In this document: in pieces, positions 1 through 4,538 of the stretch | Layout of the letters: every line of letters begins with the position of its first letter | Numbering within the stretch: the stretch's first letter is position 1 | Source of the DNA: an uncultured Oscillospiraceae bacterium | GTDB taxonomy: Bacteria > Bacillota > Clostridia > Oscillospirales > Oscillospiraceae | DNA length: 5,367 bases | Assembly (NCBI GenBank): GCA_947631805.1 | Contig: CANRNA010000134.1 | Location: 1 to 5,367, forward strand | Reading direction: 5' to 3' | The notes under the pieces: model-generated | What the model was told of the DNA's origin: nothing | Database searches by the model: none | What the model saw: only the letters and a program-made list of their open reading frames with translations | Made by a program: the position numbers and the translations under genes

Positions 1-74
1 CCGGTCTCGATCACGTTGCCGCAGGCGCAGCGGATGGTGGTCTTGTAGTACTTGGGATGGATGCCTTCCTTCAT
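1..74 (-). CDS. rpmE: 50S ribosomal protein L31, N-terminal fragment
   Basis: This is the first 24 codons of ribosomal protein L31, a small protein of the large ribosomal subunit; the gene continues past the left edge. The visible start, M-K-E-G-I-H-P-K-Y-Y-K, is followed by R-C-A-C-G-N-V-I-E-T. The I-H-P-K-Y motif and the Cys-x-Cys pair at residues 16 and 18 match the start of L31. In the family these two cysteines and a later Cys-x2-Cys bind zinc, so this is the zinc-containing (C+) paralogue; the later pair lies outside the window. The ATG is fixed by a good Shine-Dalgarno sequence 5 bases upstream and by the match to the family start. An intrinsic terminator separates it from the upstream lipoprotein gene on the same strand, and it has its own candidate promoter and a leader with a perfect hairpin. 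Identification is confident despite the truncation. Confidence 0.95.
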   Translation of the reverse strand, partial: MKEGIHPKYYKTTIRCACGNVIET

Positions 75-79
75 GATAT

Positions 80-86
80 TCACCTC
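80..86 (-). promoter_or_regulatory. Ribosome binding site of rpmE
   Basis: Read on the minus strand, GAGGTGA lies 5 bases before the rpmE ATG. It matches the anti-Shine-Dalgarno end of 16S rRNA and supports this start codon. Confidence 0.85.
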
Positions 87-105
87 ATCGTAAGCTGCCT
101 TGAGT

Positions 106-120
106 GCGGGCACGGCCCGC
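106..120 (-). promoter_or_regulatory. Hairpin in the rpmE 5' leader
   Basis: A perfect 6-bp inverted repeat (GCGGGC / GCCCGC) with a 3-base loop lies between the predicted rpmE transcription start (about 133-137) and its ribosome binding site. No T-run follows on the minus strand, so it is not a simple terminator. Ribosomal protein genes often have structured leaders bound by their own product, and L31 leaders have been described in several bacterial groups. Whether this one belongs to such a class cannot be told from a single sequence. It could also be a DNA-level operator or chance in GC-rich DNA. Confidence 0.4.
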
Positions 121-140
121 CGTTACAAAGCGCAAGTGAT

Positions 141-169
141 ATATTACCACAGCTTTTTCAAAAGCGCAA
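141..169 (-). promoter_or_regulatory. Candidate rpmE promoter (extended -10)
   Basis: On the minus strand a -10 box TAATAT (141-146) is preceded directly by TGG, giving an extended -10 of the TGn type. A weak -35 candidate TTGCGC (164-169) lies 17 bases upstream and matches the consensus only at T, T and G. The predicted start at about 133-137 leaves a leader of about 60 bases. The -35 sequence is also the 3' arm of the upstream terminator hairpin, so the two signals share DNA. The call rests mainly on the extended -10. Confidence 0.55.
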
Positions 170-182
170 CGGTTTTTTGCGC
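160..182 (-). terminator. Intrinsic terminator of the lipoprotein gene
   Basis: On the minus strand a perfect 6-bp stem, GCGCAA pairing with TTGCGC, encloses a 7-base loop and is followed by TTTT. It lies about 37 bases after the lipoprotein stop codon, in the right orientation to end that transcript before rpmE. The stem is short, so termination may be partial and some read-through into rpmE is possible. Confidence 0.6.
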
Positions 183-219
183 CGGTCGGGAAAAATCCTC
201 CGGCACGAAGCGCGGTCTC

Positions 220-519
220 TCAGGGCGCGTCGGGTTTCGGGGTGCTCTTCGGGGCCTTGGTGCTCTCCGGCGCGGCGGTCTCTTCTGTCTTGGCAGATTC
301 CTCCGGCGCGTCCGTGGCCTCCGGTCCGTCTGTCGCTTCCGTTTCGTCCTGGGTCTCCGGTTCGTCTGCGGCCTCAGGCTCGACGGTCTCCTCCACAGGC
401 GCCGCCTCCGGCTCCTCCGCCGGGGACAGGTCCAGAACGTCGTGCTTTCCGCTGTACACACAGCCGCCCAGCATCGTCAAACAAAGCAGCAGCGCCAGAA
501 AGGCGGTAAATCGTTTCAT
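220..519 (-). CDS. Small Glu/Pro-rich lipoprotein of unknown function
   Basis: The gene encodes a 99-residue predicted lipoprotein. Residues 1-20 are a classic lipoprotein signal: M-K-R at the start, a hydrophobic core (residues 6-17), then the lipobox L-G-G-C with Cys20 as the lipidation site. The mature part therefore should be anchored to the outer face of the cell membrane. After a short stretch (V-Y-S-G-K-H-D-V-L-D-L) the rest is low-complexity sequence rich in Glu, Pro, Ala, Thr and Asp, with T-E-A-T-D / P-E-A-T-D type repeats. It ends in a Lys/Pro/Thr-rich tail (S-T-K-A-P-K-S-T-P-K-P), so charge changes from acidic to basic. No folded domain or catalytic motif is visible; it resembles a wall-spanning spacer. 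The start at 519 is preferred over an in-frame ATG at 600 because it has a strong ribosome binding site and the signal peptide begins there, and because the upstream ATG lies in the promoter. It appears monocistronic. The function is unknown. Confidence 0.8.
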   Translation of the reverse strand: MKRFTAFLALLLCLTMLGGCVYSGKHDVLDLSPAEEPEAAPVEETVEPEAADEPETQDETEATDGPEATDAPEESAKTEETAAPESTKAPKSTPKPDAP

Positions 520-525
520 GGTTTT

Positions 526-532
526 CTCCTCC
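526..532 (-). promoter_or_regulatory. Ribosome binding site of the lipoprotein gene
   Basis: On the minus strand GGAGGAG lies 6 bases before the ATG at 519. It is a near-perfect Shine-Dalgarno sequence and decides the start of this gene over the longer in-frame option. Confidence 0.85.
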
Positions 533-542
533 ACAGCGTATT

Positions 543-585
543 CCCGAGCATGTCGGGTCCGGCGGCTGAACGAAGCGCCGTTTTT
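543..585 (-). promoter_or_regulatory. Two tandem hairpins in the lipoprotein leader
   Basis: Two inverted repeats fill most of the predicted 63-base leader. One is at 543-557 (CCCGA / TCGGG, 5 bp, 5-base loop). The other is at 560-580, with a 4-bp outer stem CGGC / GCCG, a bulged G at 564, a 3-bp inner stem and a 6-base loop. The second starts almost at the predicted 5' end of the mRNA, so it could protect the transcript from degradation. Read on the plus strand, the same hairpin is followed at once by TTTTT (581-585) and has the form of an intrinsic terminator, which would stop antisense transcription leaving the lipoprotein locus. Both roles are inferences. Confidence 0.4.
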
Positions 586-588
586 GTT

Positions 589-617
589 ATAGTACCACAT
601 ATCGCGGGAAAAGGCAA
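589..617 (-). promoter_or_regulatory. Promoter of the lipoprotein gene
   Basis: On the minus strand TTGCCT (612-617) and TACTAT (589-594) are separated by exactly 17 bases, and TGG directly before the -10 adds an extended -10 element. This matches the housekeeping (sigma-A/sigma-70) pattern well. The predicted start is near 582, about 63 bases before the ATG at 519. Confidence 0.7.
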
Positions 618-673
618 GATGCCGTCATCGGCGGGCTTTATGGAGCGTGCGGCCGCGGTGCCCGTTCCCGCCC

Positions 674-702
674 TTGCGGTCTCACGAGGGCCAGTATATA
701 GT
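674..702 (+). promoter_or_regulatory. Promoter of the small membrane-protein gene
   Basis: TTGCGG (674-679) and TATAGT (697-702) are separated by 17 bases. The -10 matches consensus at five of six positions; the -35 matches only at TTG. The predicted start is near 709, about 33 bases before the ATG at 742. It diverges from the lipoprotein promoter, with 56 bases between the two -35 boxes. The -10 lies inside an inverted repeat, suggesting that a bound repressor would block RNA polymerase. Confidence 0.65.
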
Positions 703-714
703 ATAAGTACTGGC
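690..714 (+). promoter_or_regulatory. Inverted repeat over the -10 box, probable operator
   Basis: GCCAGTA (690-696) and TACTGGC (708-714) form a perfect 7-bp inverted repeat with an 11-base centre that holds the -10 box TATAGT; the right arm covers the predicted transcription start. The centre-to-centre distance of the arms is 18 bases, compatible with a dimeric helix-turn-helix repressor touching two successive major grooves. No regulator gene is in the window, so the binding protein is unknown. As RNA, only the right arm would be transcribed, so this is a DNA signal and not a leader hairpin. Confidence 0.55.
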
Positions 715-726
715 GAGCCGGGGACT

Positions 727-733
727 GGAGGAG
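727..733 (+). promoter_or_regulatory. Ribosome binding site of the small membrane-protein gene
   Basis: GGAGGAG lies 8 bases before the ATG at 742. It is a near-perfect Shine-Dalgarno match and the strongest evidence that this short reading frame is translated and begins there. Confidence 0.85.
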
Positions 734-741
734 ATGCTACC

Positions 742-975
742 ATGCTGAAAAAATTAAACCTGATCTTAAATATAATCATCGGCGTGTCCGTCGGCGTTTT
801 TATCGGGCACGGGGTATACGTGTTCTGGGACTTCAAGACGCATCCTGCTCTGTATGCCATGCGGTCCGCCCCGTGGTACACGAGCATTTTGTTTTATGGC
901 ATCGAGACGGCCGTCGTCTTGCTCGCGGCTGTTATCATAAAATTGATCATACGGCGGAGATCGAAGCGGCAATAA
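742..975 (+). CDS. Small two-helix membrane protein of unknown function
   Basis: The gene encodes a 77-residue protein with two predicted membrane helices, at about residues 5-28 and 47-70. Lysines at 3-4 and the tail R-R-R-S-K-R-Q place both ends in the cytoplasm. The loop between the helices (about 29-46) would face outside and holds W-D-F-K-T-H-P and S-A-P-W-Y, aromatic and His/Pro residues that look conserved rather than random. I do not recognise a named family. Candidate roles, all speculative, are an accessory subunit of a transporter or sensor, or an envelope-stress or resistance peptide. The start is fixed by the GGAGGAG site. The reading frame is open far upstream, but that extension is antisense to the lipoprotein gene and lacks a start signal. 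The gene stands alone, with its own promoter, a probable operator and a terminator, and converges on addA. A hand count gives about 49% G+C, well below addAB, which may mean transfer or may only reflect Ile/Lys/Phe-rich membrane composition. Confidence 0.8.
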   Translation: MLKKLNLILNIIIGVSVGVFIGHGVYVFWDFKTHPALYAMRSAPWYTSILFYGIETAVVLLAAVIIKLIIRRRSKRQ

Positions 976-1000
976 TTCCCGATCATTAGACAAAGGAACA

Positions 1001-1042
1001 GGGCGGGTCGAAGCGTCGGCGCTTCGCCCGCCCGGTGTTTTT
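1001..1042 (+). terminator. Strong intrinsic terminator between convergent genes
   Basis: GGGCGGG and CGAAGCG (1001-1015, with an unpaired T at 1008) pair with CGCTTCG and CCCGCCC (1020-1033). This gives a 14-bp stem with a single bulge and a TCGG loop. TTTTT (1038-1042) follows after four bases, so it ends plus-strand transcripts from the membrane-protein gene. The hairpin also lies 17 bases past the addA stop on the minus strand, where the following sequence (TGTTCCTTTG) is only moderately T-rich. It may act in both directions, but less efficiently for addA. Confidence 0.85.
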
Positions 1043-1049
1043 ATAATAA

Positions 1050-4000
1050 TCATCGGCGCTCCGGCAGGGGGCACAGGGCGGCGGTCCTCCGCCGCAGATA
1101 CCACAGCGCCGCCTGGCCCACGGGCTTTTCAAATATCCGCTCCATGGCCATGGCGTAGGCCCGCAGCTGGCCGGTGTACCGCTCCGGCTCCACGGCGGCG
1201 TCCGTCTTGAAGTCGATGACCGTCAGGGTCCCCCGCTCCTCCATGCAGCAGTCCACCACCCCCTGCAGCAGGACGGTCTCCTCCGCCGGGGCCTGGGGAT
1301 ACCACAGCCCCGCCGGGCACAGCAGGGAAAAGCGGTATTCCCGTATCACCCGGTCCGCCCCCAGCAGCCGCTGGCCCAGCTCCGACCGGAAAAAGGCCAG
1401 GATATCCGCCGGGTCCACCGCCTGGGCCTGGCGGGCGTCCAGAAAGCCCATACGCTCCAGCCGGGCTATCTCCCCGGCTATCTCCTCCGCCGAGCCCGTG
1501 CGGGCAAAGTCGATGTACTGCATCACCAGGTGGGCGGCCACGCCCCGCTCCGGCCCGGTGAGAGGCCGGGCGCTCCGGCCAATATCGGGCCGCCGCAGCC
1601 GCCCCGTCACAGCCGGGGCCTGGGGCAGCTCCGCCGCCTCTCCGTCCCCCGCGCCGGGGGCCATATCCTTGGCCGCCGTGGCCGTCAGCTTGGAGGGGAG
1701 TTCCACCGCCGAGGCCCAGGGATATTCCCAGGCCAGCCGCCGGGCGATCTCCTCTGTCAGGGCGCTGTCCGCCTGGGGCCGGGGGGCGCTCTCCGTCGCC
1801 GGGACCGGCGCGGTCCGGGCCGGGTCCACCAGTTTTAGCTCTATGGTCTCGCCCCCGTCCGCCACGGCGGCGGCCATCAGCCAGAAGGCCGTGTTCCGGG
1901 CCCCTGCCAATACCCGGGGGCTGATGGGGCCGGGCCCCAGCCGGGCAAAGGCGGCCAGCTTTTCCGCCGCCTTGGGCTGGACGCAGGTCATGATGAGCCG
2001 CTCTCTGGCCCTGGTCATGGCCACATACAGCACCCTCTCCTGCTCGGACAGGTCCTCCCGCCGCTCTCTCTTTTCAATGGCCCGCCAGGGCAGCGTGGGC
2101 CAGCGCACCCCCCGGACCGCGTCCGTCACGCGCATCCCCAGCCCCAGCTCCCCGTGGCAGAGCACCTGGCCGTTCTGGCGGCTGTTCCAGCCGTGGCCGT
2201 TGTCCGCCAGGAACACCACGGGAAATTCCAAGCCCTTGGATTTGTGTACGCTCATGATCTGCACCGCGTCGCTCTGGCCGGAGGCGGCGGGCTCCATGCC
2301 CCGGCGCTCCAGCTCCCGCAGCCAGGCCACGAACCGGAACAGCCCCCTGTTCCCGTCCTGCTCGAACCGGCGGGCGTATTCGTATAGCTGCATCAGCTCC
2401 CCCACCCGCCGGGGAGCGTCGGCCATCACCCCACAGACGGTCATGAGCTCCGTCCGGTCGTAAAGCCGCCGCAGCAGGCTGTCTGTGGGATCCTCCCGGG
2501 CGAAGGAGCGAAGCTCCTCCACCAGCTCCACAAAGGCCCGGCACCGCGCGTCCCGCTTTGCCCGGAGGCGCAGCGCGTCCCACAGATCCCCCTTGGCGGC
2601 GGCCCGGACAGCCGTCAGCTCGTCGGGGGTGAAGCCGAAGGGGATGCCCCGCAGGGCCGCGATGAGGGGCACGTCCTGCCGGGGGTTGTCGATGACCGAC
2701 AGCATGGAGATGGCAAAGCTCACCTCCGGCTGGGTGAAAAAGGCCCCACCCTGCCGGGCGTTCACCGGCACCCCCGCCTCGGTCAGGGCCCGGCGGAAGG
2801 CCGCCCCGGTGGTCTTGGGGGTGCGCAGCAGCAAGGCGATGTCCCCGTAGCGCACAGGCCGGACACCTCCCTGCCCGTCGGAGACGGGCTCGGCGGCCTC
2901 CACCATGGCCCGGATGCGCCCGGCCACATACCGGGCCTCCAGCCGGACCTTGTCCGGGGTCTCCTCCCCGTCCGCATCCGGCATTTCCAGCACGCACAGC
3001 TCCGGCCGGACCTCCCCCTCCGGGGGATAGTCCGCCCCCCGTATCAGCCGGGCCTCATCGTTATACTCCACATCCCCCAGCGCCGGGCTCATGATGCGCC
3101 CGAACACGGCGTTGCAGGCCAAGAGCACGCTCTCCCGGCTGCGGAAGTTCTCCCGCAGGAGTATCCGCTCCCCCTCGCCGCCGGGGGCGAAGCTGCGGTA
3201 GCGCCTGTTGAAAATGGCGGGCTCCGCCAGCCGGAACCGATAGATGGACTGCTTCACATCCCCCACGACGAACAAATTCTTCCCCTCGTGGGACACCCGC
3301 CGGAAAATCAGCTCCTGCACGGCGTTCACGTCCTGGTACTCGTCCACCAGCACCTCTGTGAACCGGTCGGACACCGACGCGGCCAGGGGGCTGGGGCCCC
3401 CGTTTTCGTCGCACAGCAGCCCCACGCACAGATGCTCCACGTCCGCGAAATCGCACGCGTCCGCCCGCCGCTTCCGGGCGGCATACTCGTCCTCCAGCTT
3501 CCATACCAGGTCCATCAGGGCCCTCAGAGGCCCCTGGGAGGCCGCCGTGCCCGCCAGAAGGGCGGCGCTCTCCCCGGCCAGGTCCCGCCGCAGCTTTGCC
3601 GCCGCCGCCTTGGCCTCGTCCCAGACGGCCTTCACCTGTTCTCTGGCGGCCTCGTCCTCAAATTTCCGCACCACCCCCAGCCGGGGATCGGGCTGGGCCA
3701 GCACCGCCCGCGCCCCCTCCCAGCTCCGGGCGGCCGCCGCCCTGGCGGCATCCCGGAAAAGCTGGGCCATCTGGACGAAGGCCGGGCCGTACCCCTTTTC
3801 CAGGGGGGCGTTCTCCGGCCGGGCCATGAGGGCCATGGCCTTTTCCAGCTCCTCTGCCCGATAGGCGGCCTCCGCCCCGGCGTCATCCAGCAGATACCGG
3901 CCCCAGGGGGTCTGCCCGGCATCGGTCAGCCCGGCAGTGTCCAGCATGGCGAGCTTTTCCTCCGCCCACCGGCGGGGAAAGGCGTGGCTCTGCATCTGGC

Positions 4001-4538
4001 TGTCCACCGCCAGGATGAGCTCGGCCAGGCGGCTGTCGTCCCGCCCGGCCCCGGCGCTGTCCACCAGCATCCGCAGATCGCCGTCGTCCTCTATGGTCTC
4101 ATACGCCCGGTCCAGCACCTCCTCCAGGGCCCTGGCCCGCAGGGCCTGGGCCCGCTCCTCGTCCAGCACGGAGAAGCTGGGGGACACCCCCAGCAGATGG
4201 GCGTTTTCCCGCACCAAGGCGGCGCAGAAGCTGTCGATGGTGCCTATCTGGGCCCGGTACAGCCGGGCGCTCTGCCGCCGGAGATGCCTGTCCGCCGGGG
4301 CGGCGGCTATTCGGGCGTTCAGCTCCGTCAGGATACGTCCCCGCAGCTCCGCCGCCGCCGCCCGTGTGAAGGTGATGACCAAAAACCGGGAGATGTCCTC
4401 CCCCTCCAGCACACGGGCCATCAGCCGCTCCGTCAGCACCCTGGTCTTGCCGCTGCCTGCGGCGGCGCTGACGAGCACGCTCACGTCCCGGACCTGGACG
4501 GCCCTGGCCTGGGAGGCTGTCAATTTGATGTCACTCAT
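1050..4538 (-). CDS. addA: ATP-dependent helicase/nuclease subunit A (AddA)
   Basis: AddA is the motor and one nuclease of the AddAB complex, the Firmicutes counterpart of RecBCD. It unwinds and trims double-strand DNA ends in the cytoplasm until a Chi site is met, leaving a 3' tail for RecA. At 1162 residues it has usual family length. Visible superfamily 1A helicase motifs: Q10 in L-T-A-S-Q; Walker A S-A-A-A-G-S-G-K-T (24-32, Lys31); motif Ia I-T-F-T-R-A-A-A-A-E-L-R (55-66); G-T-I-D-S-F-C (99-105); Walker B V-D-E-Y-Q-D (398-403); V-G-D-V-K-Q-S-I-Y-R-F-R (425-436); L-R-E-N-F-R-S (461-467); V-H-K-S-K-G-L-E-F-P (764-773); Y-V-A-M-T-R-A-R-E-R-L (838-848). A Pro/Ala-rich linker at about 905-985 leads to the RecB-family nuclease: His1003, Asp1096, Asp1109 and Lys1111 in I-D-F-K-T, and Gln1124/Tyr1128 in Q-L-R-A-Y. 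All catalytic residues are present. Motif Ia has Arg59 where Asn is common. The start overlaps the end of addB by 8 bases, indicating coupled translation. Confidence 0.97.
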   Translation of the reverse strand: MSDIKLTASQARAVQVRDVSVLVSAAAGSGKTRVLTERLMARVLEGEDISRFLVITFTRAAAAELRGRILTELNARIAAAPADRHLRRQSARLYRAQIGTIDSFCAALVRENAHLLGVSPSFSVLDEERAQALRARALEEVLDRAYETIEDDGDLRMLVDSAGAGRDDSRLAELILAVDSQMQSHAFPRRWAEEKLAMLDTAGLTDAGQTPWGRYLLDDAGAEAAYRAEELEKAMALMARPENAPLEKGYGPAFVQMAQLFRDAARAAAARSWEGARAVLAQPDPRLGVVRKFEDEAAREQVKAVWDEAKAAAAKLRRDLAGESAALLAGTAASQGPLRALMDLVWKLEDEYAARKRRADACDFADVEHLCVGLLCDENGGPSPLAASVSDRFTEVLVDEYQDVNAVQELIFRRVSHEGKNLFVVGDVKQSIYRFRLAEPAIFNRRYRSFAPGGEGERILLRENFRSRESVLLACNAVFGRIMSPALGDVEYNDEARLIRGADYPPEGEVRPELCVLEMPDADGEETPDKVRLEARYVAGRIRAMVEAAEPVSDGQGGVRPVRYGDIALLLRTPKTTGAAFRRALTEAGVPVNARQGGAFFTQPEVSFAISMLSVIDNPRQDVPLIAALRGIPFGFTPDELTAVRAAAKGDLWDALRLRAKRDARCRAFVELVEELRSFAREDPTDSLLRRLYDRTELMTVCGVMADAPRRVGELMQLYEYARRFEQDGNRGLFRFVAWLRELERRGMEPAASGQSDAVQIMSVHKSKGLEFPVVFLADNGHGWNSRQNGQVLCHGELGLGMRVTDAVRGVRWPTLPWRAIEKRERREDLSEQERVLYVAMTRARERLIMTCVQPKAAEKLAAFARLGPGPISPRVLAGARNTAFWLMAAAVADGGETIELKLVDPARTAPVPATESAPRPQADSALTEEIARRLAWEYPWASAVELPSKLTATAAKDMAPGAGDGEAAELPQAPAVTGRLRRPDIGRSARPLTGPERGVAAHLVMQYIDFARTGSAEEIAGEIARLERMGFLDARQAQAVDPADILAFFRSELGQRLLGADRVIREYRFSLLCPAGLWYPQAPAEETVLLQGVVDCCMEERGTLTVIDFKTDAAVEPERYTGQLRAYAMAMERIFEKPVGQAALWYLRRRTAALCPLPERR

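Noticed and set aside
520..600. In-frame upstream start (ATG at 598-600) for the lipoprotein
   Set aside because: It would put 27 charged residues before the signal peptide and overlaps the -10 region; the ATG at 519 has a strong ribosome binding site.
649..656. Palindrome GCGGCCGC and the nearby GCCG-TCAT-CGGC repeat (621-632)
   Set aside because: Short GC palindromes are expected by chance in DNA of this composition and neither sits at a promoter element or gene end.
100..741. Possible N-terminal extension of the small membrane protein
   Set aside because: The in-frame upstream stretch is Arg/Leu/Gly-rich, antisense to the lipoprotein gene, and crosses the promoter; the GGAGGAG-preceded ATG at 742 is far better.
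1174..2463. A 429-codon open frame on the plus strand opposite addA
   Set aside because: It is antisense to well-conserved AddA motifs, is rich in Ser/Arg/Ala as expected from GC-rich shadow frames, and has no recognisable domain.
2074..2997. A 307-codon minus-strand frame inside addA
   Set aside because: It is in another frame of the same strand as addA, Gly/Ala/Arg-rich, and has no domain; conserved AddA residues occupy the addA frame throughout.
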